Positions 17,057 to 25,854 of a DNA stretch of 64,000 nucleotides are shown in pieces. The translations under genes and the position numbers were made by a program. The stretch's first letter is position 1; each line of letters begins with the position of its first letter. Source of the stretch: Sphingobium bisphenolivorans (GTDB taxonomy: Bacteria; Pseudomonadota; Alphaproteobacteria; Sphingomonadales; Sphingomonadaceae); assembly GCF_000412635.1 (NCBI RefSeq), contig NZ_ASTG01000017.1, positions 1-64,000 on the forward strand. Reading direction: 5' to 3'. The notes beneath the pieces are model-generated. The model had not been told where the DNA came from. It saw nothing but the letters and a program-made list of their open reading frames with translations, and did not search any database.

Positions 17057-17444
17057 AAGGCGCAGCCTGTTCCAGAAAGCCTATCTCTATTTTCTGGTCG
17101 GCGGCTGCGCGGCTATCCTCGACCTGTCGATTTTTTACCTGCTGATCAGGCAGGAATTGTCGACGGCGATTGCGGCCATCACCAGTTTCCTGATTGCCGC
17201 GCTGGCCAATTATCTGCTGTCGTCGATGATCGTTTTCCAGGCGGACCTGTCGCTGCGCCGGTTGGGCAGCTTCATGGCGGGTGCGTCTGCCGGGCTGCTG
17301 ATGAATTCGGCGCTGACGGTGGCGCTCGCCGATATCAGGGGGTTAGAACCCATCCTGTCGAAGGCGATCGCCATCGGCATCACCTTCGCCTTCAATTTCT
17401 CGATCAACAGCTTTCTCGTTTTCCGGCGGCCAAGGCCCCAATAG
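17046..17444 (+). CDS. GtrA-family membrane protein (putative flippase)
   Basis: A 132-residue protein with four membrane helices and the GtrA pattern FLVGGCAAILD near the start and FNFSINSFLVFR at the end. GtrA proteins are thought to move or support polyprenyl-phosphate sugars across the inner membrane. It overlaps the HAD gene by 11 bases and completes the GT-C/UbiA/HAD/GtrA operon. Its 3' end overlaps that of the convergent glycosyltransferase gene by 41 bases. Confidence 0.9.
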   Translation: MPRERRSLFQKAYLYFLVGGCAAILDLSIFYLLIRQELSTAIAAITSFLIAALANYLLSSMIVFQADLSLRRLGSFMAGASAGLLMNSALTVALADIRGLEPILSKAIAIGITFAFNFSINSFLVFRRPRPQ

Positions 17445-18555
17445 CCCGCTGCTCCTGCCTGCCGGCCCGGCTGGCGAGCGGCGTCAGGCATGCGTCGATG
17501 ACCTCATCCCAGCGGCCAGCGATCGCGCGCGGGCTATAGGCTTCGGCGACCCCGGCCGCGCTGGCGCCGAGCCGGATTGCGAGTTCCGCGTTCTCGATCA
17601 GCCGCAGCATCGCGCCTCCCAACGCCGCCGGATCATCGACCGGCACGAGCAGGCCGTTCTCGCCATGCTGCACCAGCTCCGCCGGACCAAAGGCGCAATC
17701 AGTCGCGATGACCGGCAAGGCTGCGGCCATGGCCTCGCCCAGCACATTTGGAAAGCCTTCATAACGTGACGAGAGGATGAAGATGGAACTGCTCTCGATC
17801 CATTGCGCCGGCCGTTCGCTGAGGCCGGCCAGGCGGACGCGGCCGCCGAGCCCCTGGTCGCCGATCCGCGCCCGGAGTGCGGCTTCGTCGGGTCCTTCGC
17901 CCCATATGTCGAGCGCCCAGCCGGGATGATGCGGCGCGACTCTGGCGAAGGCGTCGATCAGCGTATCGAACCCCTTCTGGTCGGTCAGGCGCCCAACGGC
18001 CGTCAGTCGAGTCGCCGCCAATCCCGCAGGGGTCCAGGGAAATCGGGTGATGGGATTGCCGATGACGACAGCCTTGCGCCTTGCCCCGGCGGGCAGCATG
18101 GCCGCGCTCGCCGCCGTCTGAAGCACGATGGCTCGGGCGCGCGGGAACAGAGTCGCTGCGGCTTTCCTCCACAGAAAATGCATGGGCTGCCGCGCCATAT
18201 TGTTCCGTTCTGATATGATGACGGGCACCGGCATGCCGATGGTGGCGGCCAGAGCGATGACATTGATCTTGGTGAGGAAACTGATGACGATGTCGGGCGC
18301 GAGGCCTGCGATCGTCCGGCGCAGCGTCAAGATACGGCGTAGCGTGCGGAGCGCGGAGGCTTCGAGGTCCCCGCCCAGCCGGACGAACCGCGTTGCTTGC
18401 GGAAAATCATGGTAGATGGGATCGGAAGGCCGGTCGAAGGAAACGACCGACACCCGGTCACCCCTACCGATCATGTGCGAGGCAAGCTGCGCGATCACGC
18501 GCTCGGCCCCTCCCGCCCCCAGGCTGGAGATGACGAAGAGGATATGCCGGCTCAC
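17404..18555 (-). CDS. Glycosyltransferase, GT4 type
   Basis: A GT-B fold enzyme of about 383 residues. The N-terminal HILFVISSLGAGGAERV is the usual acceptor-domain start, and the C-terminal SRYEGFPNVLGEAMAAALPVI carries the nucleotide-sugar EX7E motif. GTG 18555 overlaps the upstream sulfotransferase stop (GTGA) and gives the normal family N-terminus; the longer frame starts inside that gene. It is the last gene of the long minus-strand operon and would add a sugar to the lipid-linked repeat unit. Confidence 0.92.
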   Translation of the reverse strand: MSRHILFVISSLGAGGAERVIAQLASHMIGRGDRVSVVSFDRPSDPIYHDFPQATRFVRLGGDLEASALRTLRRILTLRRTIAGLAPDIVISFLTKINVIALAATIGMPVPVIISERNNMARQPMHFLWRKAAATLFPRARAIVLQTAASAAMLPAGARRKAVVIGNPITRFPWTPAGLAATRLTAVGRLTDQKGFDTLIDAFARVAPHHPGWALDIWGEGPDEAALRARIGDQGLGGRVRLAGLSERPAQWIESSSIFILSSRYEGFPNVLGEAMAAALPVIATDCAFGPAELVQHGENGLLVPVDDPAALGGAMLRLIENAELAIRLGASAAGVAEAYSPRAIAGRWDEVIDACLTPLASRAGRQEQRAIGALAAGKRESC

Positions 18556-19565
18556 GCAAGCGGCTCCGAGACGGGATAGCCGTACCGCGCGAGGTCGAGG
18601 CCCGTCAGCTCCTGGGTGCGCCAATTGCTCTGCGCGTAGTGGGAGCCGACATGGGCCTCGACCTGATCACGCAGCCGGGCGTGCAGGTAGCGCTCCAGCC
18701 GCCGGGGCGAGAAGGCTTCGAACAGACCGCGCATCGCCCCGAAGCGAGGCGCGAAACGCGGGATGGCGACGAGCGCGCCGGGGCTGAGTTCATTATCATA
18801 GAAGAGCGCGTTGAGCCGCCGCTGCACCAGTTGCATCAGGAGCGAGCGCCCCTCATTGGCGCGGTTCGCCCGGCCAACCGGCTCCCCCGTGAAACCGCAG
18901 AAATCCTGTATCCTGGCGACGAACCACGCCGGTTCTTCGGCCAGCATCTCGTAGGGAAGGACCAGCAGCTTGTCGCGGCCGAACAGGCGCTGATAATATT
19001 GGATCATCCCGTCGAACTCATAGGTCGACAACCGGAAGCCGGGCCGGCGCCCGAGATGGGGCTCGACCGACGCCAGAAAGGCCCTGAGCGACCCCGTGCC
19101 GCCATCCGTGATGTGCTGGCTGTACATCGAGCGGATCAGGCTGCGCTGCTCCCGCAGGATCATGAGGATACGGGCCTGGGGAAAGGTCGCGTGAAGCCGG
19201 TCGGCGATCAGGCGGCGGTCATGCCCCCCGCTCGACGGATAGCCCGACAGCCTTTCATGCGAGACGACGAGCGTCCAGCCCTGATTCTTCGCCGCCGCGA
19301 TATGGCGCGCATAAGAGGCGCGCGCTTCGTCAGGGCTGAACTGAAAGGCATCGGCTGTCACGAAATCATGCACGATCTGATGGCGGGGGCGCCCCGTCTC
19401 GGTCGTGAAACCGTGGTCGGCGCTGCCGAATATCTGCTGCTGGAGCCAGGTCGATCCGGTCTTGTGAAAACCGATATGGATGAGCAGCGGCGCGCGCTCG
19501 GCCCCGGACATCGGCGCCGGGCATGGCTCATTCGCCAGCGTCGGCGCGGGGGCATGGCGAAACAT
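18552..19565 (-). CDS. Sulfotransferase-family protein 1
   Basis: A 337-residue enzyme with the PAPS 5'-phosphosulfate loop HIGFHKTGSTWLQ at residues 30-42 and a 3'-phosphate binding element around MILREQRSLIRSMYSQH. It probably sulfates the polysaccharide or its lipid-linked precursor. ATG 19565 is selected because AAGGAGA lies 8 bases upstream. The stop overlaps the next glycosyltransferase start by 4 bases. A 97-base gap separates it from the upstream HAD gene, so an internal promoter is possible. Confidence 0.9.
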   Translation of the reverse strand: MFRHAPAPTLANEPCPAPMSGAERAPLLIHIGFHKTGSTWLQQQIFGSADHGFTTETGRPRHQIVHDFVTADAFQFSPDEARASYARHIAAAKNQGWTLVVSHERLSGYPSSGGHDRRLIADRLHATFPQARILMILREQRSLIRSMYSQHITDGGTGSLRAFLASVEPHLGRRPGFRLSTYEFDGMIQYYQRLFGRDKLLVLPYEMLAEEPAWFVARIQDFCGFTGEPVGRANRANEGRSLLMQLVQRRLNALFYDNELSPGALVAIPRFAPRFGAMRGLFEAFSPRRLERYLHARLRDQVEAHVGSHYAQSNWRTQELTGLDLARYGYPVSEPLA

Positions 19566-19662
19566 GCGGGGTGTCTCCTTGACCATGGACGAGCCGATCA
19601 TCGCACAGGAAGGCGCGGAAATGGCGCGGTAAAAGGGTGTACCACCAATGTCCGGAGCGGGC

Positions 19663-20361
19663 TCAAAACTCCTCGAAGCTTTCGATCACCCTGTCCGCCT
19701 CTACCCCCTCATTGCGGGCGAAGACATGAATGCGGCTCGGCCGCGCGATGCGGACGGTGTCCCAGCCAAGCAGGCGGGGCGCCTTGAAATCCTTGAGCGG
19801 ATTGTCGGCAACATAGGTGCAGGCAGCGCCGGACCGGCCGAAAAGCGCCTCGATATGACGGAAGGCACGCGGGTTGGGCTTCCAGCAATCCCGGCCCCAT
19901 TTATCGGTACACAGGCCATAGTGAATGCCCCGGCCATACAGGCCGAGCGCCTTGATCTTGCGCCTCTGCGCGTCGAGAAATCCGTCGGTGATCAGCGCCA
20001 TGGCGGTCGTGCCGTCCTGCCGGCCGATAAACCGCTCCGCATCGGCGGCAAGGCTGATGTCCGGGCGGTGCTGGCGGTAGACGCTGAGCATCCGGACGAT
20101 GAGCGCGGGATGGGGCTCAAGGCCCATGTCGCTGAGGCTCTGGTCGAATATTCTGGTCCGGTAGCCCGCCTCGAACCGCTCGCGCATCACCGCGCCCAGC
20201 CGCTCGATCCCCAATATCGCGCTCGCCCACTGTCCCACGGCCTTGAGCCCGCTCAGCACATAGTCGCGCTCGAGATAGAGCGTGTCGTCCAGATCGAAGA
20301 CGATGAGCCGGTCGAACCGCCGCTCTCGCCCACGCGGCCGGTCAGAGGAAGACGGCATCAT
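19663..20361 (-). CDS. HAD-superfamily hydrolase
   Basis: A 232-residue protein with motif I VFDLDDTLY, motif II LITDG, Lys in WKPNPRAF and motif IV YVADNPLKD. All catalytic positions seem present. The gene starts 20 bases inside the end of the ATP-grasp gene and lies in the polysaccharide operon, so the substrate is probably a phosphorylated sugar or intermediate there. The pairing of HAD and ATP-grasp enzymes is common in surface-glycan loci. Confidence 0.88.
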   Translation of the reverse strand: MMPSSSDRPRGRERRFDRLIVFDLDDTLYLERDYVLSGLKAVGQWASAILGIERLGAVMRERFEAGYRTRIFDQSLSDMGLEPHPALIVRMLSVYRQHRPDISLAADAERFIGRQDGTTAMALITDGFLDAQRRKIKALGLYGRGIHYGLCTDKWGRDCWKPNPRAFRHIEALFGRSGAACTYVADNPLKDFKAPRLLGWDTVRIARPSRIHVFARNEGVEADRVIESFEEF

Positions 20362-21376
20362 CGAAGCGCAGCATCAGGACATTGTCCTGCCACCGGTCAT
20401 GCGCCGTTCGGGTGAGGCCAAGCCGTTCCTCCAGCAGCCAGCGGGTGAAATGCGCCCCGGCCCGGTGGACCAGCGGATAGCCCCCGCCGAAGCGGGCGTT
20501 GATCTCGAAGATGGAGGGTCTGCCGTCCGCGTCCATGCGCGCCTGGAAGCATAGCGCGCCGCTCGCGCCGCCAAGCGCACCGCCCAACTGCCAGGCGAGG
20601 TCGAGCAGCGCGGGATCGCGGAGCGTCACCCCCTTTTCCACCTCCCCCGCGCGGACCCGCAACCGCTCGTGCGCGATGGCGCAATGCATCTGCCCGTCAC
20701 GATCGAAGTAGACGTTCACAGTGAATTCCCGACCGTGCAGCAGCTCCTGGAGGATGTAGGGTTCGCGCTCCTCCAGCGTGCGCAGTTGCTCCCGGTCATG
20801 GACCATCATGATCCCACGGCTGGAACTGCCATGGCGCGGCTTGGCGAGAAGCGGCAGGTCGGCCTCGCCGCTCAGCACCTCCTCCACCGAGAAGGTGCGC
20901 GGCGAGGGAAGGCCCGCGCTTGCCAGGAAGCGCGCGGTGGCGAGCTTGTCGCGCGCCATGCGGACGAGCGCCCCGTCGCTGACGGCGACATGGCAGCCGA
21001 GCGCGCTGAAACGGTCGCGCGCTTCGCTGTAGGCGACGAGCTCGGTGTCGATCGTCGGCACGATCAGGCCGATATGCTCGCGTTCGCAGATGTCGAGCAT
21101 GGCCGGAATGAACTCAGCGCTGTCGGCCGGCGGCGCGCCCACGGCTCTGTCGGCCTCGACGCAGGCCGGGCTCCATTCGGGCGTCAGGTCGCTGGCGAAG
21201 ATGGTGAGATCGACGTCCAGCGCCGCCGCAGATTCGCGGAAACTCCGTAACAGGCTGACCCGCCGCCCCGCCGAGCTCAGCATCATGCGCAGCGACCGCC
21301 GGCGCGGCTCGCCACGACCGGGCTCCGTGCCCATCGTTGCGACGGCTTCTCTTTGGGGGATGGCTGACAGATCCAT
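20342..21376 (-). CDS. ATP-grasp domain protein (CarB-like)
   Basis: A 344-residue protein with an N-terminal Rossmann-like domain (MMLSSAGRRVSLLRSF), a pre-ATP-grasp Asp/Glu region (VPTIDTELVAYSEA), and an ATP-grasp fold with LAKPRHGSSSRGI and the metal-binding FEINARFGGGYPL. The family forms amide or carboxyl-phosphate bonds, often attaching amino acids. ATG 21376 starts 2 bases after the PIG-L stop. Next to a deacetylase that would free an amine, it may acylate an amino sugar; the substrate is inferred only from context. Confidence 0.88.
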   Translation of the reverse strand: MDLSAIPQREAVATMGTEPGRGEPRRRSLRMMLSSAGRRVSLLRSFRESAAALDVDLTIFASDLTPEWSPACVEADRAVGAPPADSAEFIPAMLDICEREHIGLIVPTIDTELVAYSEARDRFSALGCHVAVSDGALVRMARDKLATARFLASAGLPSPRTFSVEEVLSGEADLPLLAKPRHGSSSRGIMMVHDREQLRTLEEREPYILQELLHGREFTVNVYFDRDGQMHCAIAHERLRVRAGEVEKGVTLRDPALLDLAWQLGGALGGASGALCFQARMDADGRPSIFEINARFGGGYPLVHRAGAHFTRWLLEERLGLTRTAHDRWQDNVLMLRFDDAVFL

Positions 21377-21378
21377 GA

Positions 21379-22062
21379 TCAGGCGACCTCTCTGATCGAG
21401 ACAAAGGCTTCGGCCGCCCGCCGGCTGACGCAACTGCCGCGCACCTGCGCCAGCGCGCGCAACGTCTCGACGGACCGCTCATTGGGGAAGGCATGAACCT
21501 GCGATGCGAAACAGCTGAACGCCTCGATCTTCCGATCGAGAAATTCGCTGATGTCGACAAAGACATTGGGCTGGAAGGCCGGCACCAGATAGGGCGCCGC
21601 CCAGTTCGTCTCCGACACCGTTTCATAGGCCAGGATACGCCTTGGATAATGGTCGCCCAGCGGCCGGGCCGCGACCATCGCGGCGTCGAAAACCAGGCCG
21701 TGGTCGAAATGCAGGTCGCCGATGAAGGGAAGGAATAGCAGGTCCGGCCGGCAGTCGGACACAAGCGCGGCAACGCCTGCATTCAGTTCAGCGCGCGGCA
21801 CCCGGTCAAGCGCGGCGGCGGGAAAATCGAGATTGTGCGTCCGCGCGACGCCCAGCACGCCATGCGCGCGGCGGGCCTCTGCCTGCACCTGCTCGACCTG
21901 CCCGGCGTCGAACAGCGGCGGCTGGCCGCGCGTCACCACGACGACCTCGACATGGCACCCCATAGCCGTCAGGCGGGCGATCGTGCCGCCACAGCCCAGC
22001 ACTTCATCATCGGGGTGCGGCGCGATCACCATCGCCCGCTGGACGCTCTCCAACATTGTCAT
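21379..22062 (-). CDS. PIG-L family deacetylase
   Basis: A 227-residue zinc-dependent N-deacetylase. The motif APHPDDEVLGCGG gives the zinc ligands His16 and Asp19, and LHFDHGLVF gives the third His and a catalytic region. Such enzymes deacetylate N-acetyl amino sugars. ATG 22062 overlaps the formyltransferase stop by 4 bases (ATGA), so the two are translationally coupled. Together with the adjoining ATP-grasp and formyltransferase genes it suggests swapping of an N-acetyl group for another N-acyl group. Confidence 0.92.
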   Translation of the reverse strand: MTMLESVQRAMVIAPHPDDEVLGCGGTIARLTAMGCHVEVVVVTRGQPPLFDAGQVEQVQAEARRAHGVLGVARTHNLDFPAAALDRVPRAELNAGVAALVSDCRPDLLFLPFIGDLHFDHGLVFDAAMVAARPLGDHYPRRILAYETVSETNWAAPYLVPAFQPNVFVDISEFLDRKIEAFSCFASQVHAFPNERSVETLRALAQVRGSCVSRRAAEAFVSIREVA

Positions 22063-22982
22063 GCCGCCGCCCGATCCTCTCCCAATATGGCATGGTTGGG
22101 CAGCGGCGCCTTGCGCTCGGTCCGCCACTGGGTGACCCGCAGCCCATCGCCGTCACCGCATTTCACGATGAAGCTGTCCTCCGTCCGCTCGACAATCTGA
22201 CCGGCCATGGCTGCGGCATGGTGCCCGAGCGGCACGGGAACCGCCGCCGCTATGACCAGACGTTCGCCCTTATAGCTCGTCCAGGCGCCGGGATAAGGAT
22301 CGCCGCACGCCCTGACATAGCGCCATATGGTCGCGGCGGGACTGTTCCAGTCGATCAGCGCATCCTGCTGCCGCCGCCGCGCGGCATAGGTTGCGCAACG
22401 CTCGTCCTGGATGTGGAGCGCCGGCGAGCCGCCGGCCATATCCTCCAGCACGGCGGGCAGCATCTCCTCGAGGCTCGCCATATGCTTGGCATAGAGGGTG
22501 GCCGCCGTCTCATCCGGCGCGACGTGGAAATAGCGCTGGGCAAGGAGCGGGCCGCTGTCCACCCCCTGGTCGATCAGGAACAGCGAGGAGGCGGAGATCG
22601 GCTCCTGAAGCAGGATCGTCCAGGGGATGACACCGCGCCCGCGCAGGCGCGGCAAGGGCGCAGGATGATAGCCGACCACGCCCCTTCTCGCGGTTCCCAT
22701 GAATTGCTCGCCGCAAATCTGCGACCAGCCGATCACGAAGATATAGTCGGGCGCCAGTTCGCGGATTTGCGCCAGCGCATCTTCAGCATTGATGTTGGCG
22801 ACCCGCACAAGCCTGGTGCCCGCATGCTCGGCATCGGGGGCGAGGTCGACAAAATCCGAATGGCGGCCGGACAATTCCAGGGGGAGCGTGAAGACGCCGG
22901 CCAGGGTCCAGCGCGGCGCGGCGGCAAGGCAGCGCAGGGCGATCCTGCTGCTCTCAACAGCGCCGATGAGTATTGCCCTCAT
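22059..22982 (-). CDS. Formyltransferase-like protein (Fmt/ArnA fold)
   Basis: A 307-residue protein with the formyltransferase N-domain: MRAILIG start, YHPAPLPRLRGRG loop and DQGVDSGPLLAQ, followed by an OB-like C-terminal part. It is shaped like methionyl-tRNA or sugar N-formyltransferases, which use N10-formyl-THF. In the classic Asn-x-His pair the Asn is Gly104 here (His106 kept), so catalysis may differ. ATG 22982 has AAGGAG 5 bases upstream; GTG 22988 is an alternative. It overlaps the upstream fusion gene by 29 bases. The setting argues for a sugar-modifying role rather than initiator tRNA. Confidence 0.83.
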   Translation of the reverse strand: MRAILIGAVESSRIALRCLAAAPRWTLAGVFTLPLELSGRHSDFVDLAPDAEHAGTRLVRVANINAEDALAQIRELAPDYIFVIGWSQICGEQFMGTARRGVVGYHPAPLPRLRGRGVIPWTILLQEPISASSLFLIDQGVDSGPLLAQRYFHVAPDETAATLYAKHMASLEEMLPAVLEDMAGGSPALHIQDERCATYAARRRQQDALIDWNSPAATIWRYVRACGDPYPGAWTSYKGERLVIAAAVPVPLGHHAAAMAGQIVERTEDSFIVKCGDGDGLRVTQWRTERKAPLPNHAILGEDRAAA

Positions 22983-24720
22983 GAGCACTCCTTATCGAGA
23001 CGGGATTGGGACGCTCGCCCAGCAGCGTCAGCCGGAGCGTCCGCAAAAGGATGTTGATGTCCAGCCGCAGCGAACGATGGCCGATATACCAGAGGTCGAG
23101 CGCGAACTTGTCGTCATTGTTGAGCAGCGCATTGCCGTTGACCTGCGCCCAGCCGGTGAGGCCCGGCGGCACGGTGCAGCGCTGACGGCCCTTCTCCCCG
23201 GCCTCGGCGATGGTTTCGGGCAGCAGCGGGCGCGGCCCGATCAGCGTCATGGAACCGGTCAGGATATTCCAGAGCTGCGGCAGTTCATCCAGCCGCGACC
23301 GGCGAAGGAAACGCCCAATCGGCGTCGTCCGCATCGAATCGGGCAGCAGCGTCCCTTGCTCGTCGCGCTGGTCCGTCATCGTCCGGAACTTGACCAGTTC
23401 GAACAGGCGGCCGTCCTTCGTCACCCGGATTTGGCGGAACAGGACAGGCGCGCCGTCCTGCAGGCGTATGGCGCAGCCGATCAGCGCCATCAGCGGCGCC
23501 GCCAGCGGCAGGGCGAGGCCGGCAACCGCCATGTCGATCAGCCGGTTCACGCGGATCGCAGGGGCCGGCCGGCGCGGCTCCCTGACCCGATTGCGGCCGG
23601 CGCCGATCTCCATTTCGGACAGGAGCATGGCGTTGACCTTCTCCACCGCGTAGCGCTCCTCAACGGTGCCGCGCGCCGCTCTCCCCATCCGGGGAGGCAA
23701 GCCGGGCTGCGCCAGCACGCACAGCATCGCGTCGGCCAGCGACTGGGCGCTGCGGGGCTTGACCAGGAAGCCATTGACCCCTTCGACGATCGGCTCGCGG
23801 CAGCCCGGCATGTCCGTGGTGATCACGCCGCGTCCCACCGCCATCGCCTCCAGGATCGTGCGGGGAAGCCCCTCGCGATACCAGCTCGGCAGCACGAAGA
23901 TGCTGGCGTCGGCGAGATAGGGGCGGACGTCGCGCGTCTCGCCGAGATAGTCGATCACCCCCTCCTGATGCCAGCGCTCCACCGTTTCCCGGGCGATGCC
24001 GGCCGGGTTCTCGTCCAGCGGCCCAAGCAAGCGGAAGCGGGCTTCGGGGTAGCGGGCGCGGACAAGGCGCGCCGCTTCGACATATTCGACCAGCCCTTTG
24101 TTCCTCAGCAGCCGGGCGATCATCAGGAATGTCGGCGGGCCTGCGGGCAAGGGGGCCTGCGCATAATGCGACAGGTCGACGCCCGATCCGGGCACCTGGA
24201 TGACCCGGCTGTCCTTGCGCAGGATATGGTGGCGCAGCATCTCCCCCCGATCGTCGCTGTTGAAGACGAAGACGGCCTTAGCCTTGCGCAGGGCCAGCCG
24301 GTAGAGAAGGGAGACGATCGAGCGAACATAGGGTAGCAGGCGCGATCCGCCTTCGCTGAACACATGGCCGAGGCCGCTCACCATGGCATAGAAGTCGAGT
24401 CCCGGGAAAAAGCGGCTGGCGATGCCGCCATAGATGATCGGCTTCTGGGTATAGGCCAGCACGACCTGCGGCCGCTCCCGCCACAGGCAGCGGACCAGCC
24501 ATGCGAGCGTCACAAGGTCCGCAAACGGGTTCATCCCCGCCCGTGCCATGGGCGTACGCCTATAGGCGGCGCCCATCGCCTGCAGCCGGACTTCGATCTC
24601 CGCATCGTGGCAGGGGGCGCAAACCACGACCTCATGCCCCTCCTCGATCATCGAGGCGATCAGCCGGCCGCGAAAATTCACCAGCGAATAGGCAAGACTG
24701 GCGATTATGACGATCTTCAT
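22954..24720 (-). CDS. Fusion: GT4 glycosyltransferase plus polyprenyl-phosphate sugar-1-phosphate transferase
   Basis: A 588-residue protein. Residues 1-385 form a GT-B glycosyltransferase (SLVNFRGRLIASM start; YREGLPRTILEAMAVG donor motif). Residues 395-588 form a complete bacterial sugar transferase of the PglC/WcaJ group: a membrane helix, PVLFRQIRV, FELVKFRTM, the Asp-Glu dyad in RLDELPQLWN, SMTLIGPRPLL and PGLTGWAQVNG. One polypeptide could therefore start the repeat unit on undecaprenyl phosphate and add the next sugar. It is the first gene of the minus-strand operon. The reading frame is continuous across the junction, so this is a real fusion in this sequence. Confidence 0.93.
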   Translation of the reverse strand: MKIVIIASLAYSLVNFRGRLIASMIEEGHEVVVCAPCHDAEIEVRLQAMGAAYRRTPMARAGMNPFADLVTLAWLVRCLWRERPQVVLAYTQKPIIYGGIASRFFPGLDFYAMVSGLGHVFSEGGSRLLPYVRSIVSLLYRLALRKAKAVFVFNSDDRGEMLRHHILRKDSRVIQVPGSGVDLSHYAQAPLPAGPPTFLMIARLLRNKGLVEYVEAARLVRARYPEARFRLLGPLDENPAGIARETVERWHQEGVIDYLGETRDVRPYLADASIFVLPSWYREGLPRTILEAMAVGRGVITTDMPGCREPIVEGVNGFLVKPRSAQSLADAMLCVLAQPGLPPRMGRAARGTVEERYAVEKVNAMLLSEMEIGAGRNRVREPRRPAPAIRVNRLIDMAVAGLALPLAAPLMALIGCAIRLQDGAPVLFRQIRVTKDGRLFELVKFRTMTDQRDEQGTLLPDSMRTTPIGRFLRRSRLDELPQLWNILTGSMTLIGPRPLLPETIAEAGEKGRQRCTVPPGLTGWAQVNGNALLNNDDKFALDLWYIGHRSLRLDINILLRTLRLTLLGERPNPVSIRSAHEGNTHRRC

Positions 24721-24975
24721 GCAACCTCGACCTGCGCTGGGGGCGTCGGTGCCAAGTCTAGGGGAAAGTTGCCGTAATCGGCCGCACCATTTCGCGCCCT
24801 ATACTTGAGAAGGGCGAGCGCGGAGCCGACCTATCCTTTCGGGGTAGAAGCTAAGGCGAGGGCGCCCCCGAATTGCCCACTACGATGGGCTGCTACCCCC
24901 AATTGCTTCGTACCGATGCACAGCTGTCACCCGGTTTCCGCGCGCTTATCATGATGGAAAGCAACGGGAAACAAG

Positions 24976-25842
24976 ATGACCGATCGCAAGCCACGCTTCA
25001 TCGTGATCGGCGCCGTCAAGGGCGCCACGACCTGGATCGCACACCAGCTTCGCAGCCATCCGCAATTATGGCTGCCGCGCGGCGAGCCGCATTTCTTCAG
25101 CTCCGAATATGAACGCGGGGCGCAATGGTATGCCTCGCTCTTCGATCCAGCGCCGGAGGGGCGGATGCTGGGCGAGAAGTCCGCCGATTATCTCGCGCAT
25201 CCCCACGCTGCGGCGCGCATGGCGGCGATGCTGCCCGACGCCCGCTTGATCGTTCAGCTGCGCGATCCGGTGCAGCGGGCCTATTCCGATTATTGCATGC
25301 TCTACCGGCGTGGCACGGTGAGCGGGGATCCGCACAAATATCTGCAGGGCGGCGAGGCGGGCCAGTCCCGCTTCCTTTCGGGGGGCCTTTATGGCGCGCA
25401 TCTCAGCCGCTTCCTGCGCTATTTTGCGCGCGAGCAAATCCAGGTGATCCTGTACGAAAGCCTTCGCCACTCCCCCGAACAGGTGATCGCGGAGGTCTGC
25501 ACGCATATCGGCGTGCCGGTCCATATCGCGCCGGACAAAGCCGCCAGCCGCAGGAATGACAGCAAGGCTCCCCTGCTCCCCCTGCCGCTAAGGCGCGCGC
25601 TGCAGCCGGTTCGGCCGATGCTCGACCCATTGCGGTCCAATCCGCTGATGGCGAAGCTGCGCGACATGATGGCCGCGCCCGTGCGCTACCCGCCGCTGAC
25701 CGAGGAATTGCAGCAAGCGCTTCGCCGATTCTATCGGGACGACATCGTGCTGCTGCAGGATTTGCTGGAAAAGGATCTCAGCCACTGGCTGGCCAGCCCC
25801 GCCGCCCCTGCAGCTCCAAGTCCGGCCGCGGTGCAGGCCTGA
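24976..25842 (+). CDS. Sulfotransferase-family protein 2
   Basis: A 288-residue protein with the PAPS loop VIGAVKGATTWIAHQL at residues 10-25, the catalytic-region GEKSADYL, and the 3'-phosphate motif LRDPVQRAYSDY, as in heparan-sulfate type sulfotransferases. It would use PAPS to sulfate a glycan. It is divergent from the fusion gene across 255 bases and convergent with the HlyD gene. The C-terminal tail is Ala/Pro rich and probably unstructured. Confidence 0.9.
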   Translation: MTDRKPRFIVIGAVKGATTWIAHQLRSHPQLWLPRGEPHFFSSEYERGAQWYASLFDPAPEGRMLGEKSADYLAHPHAAARMAAMLPDARLIVQLRDPVQRAYSDYCMLYRRGTVSGDPHKYLQGGEAGQSRFLSGGLYGAHLSRFLRYFAREQIQVILYESLRHSPEQVIAEVCTHIGVPVHIAPDKAASRRNDSKAPLLPLPLRRALQPVRPMLDPLRSNPLMAKLRDMMAAPVRYPPLTEELQQALRRFYRDDIVLLQDLLEKDLSHWLASPAAPAAPSPAAVQA

Positions 25843-25854
25843 CCGGCCGGCGCC

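Noticed and set aside
22789..24336. Long plus-strand frame opposite the fusion gene
   Set aside because: Composition is typical of an antisense shadow in GC-rich DNA; the minus strand shows both enzyme domains.
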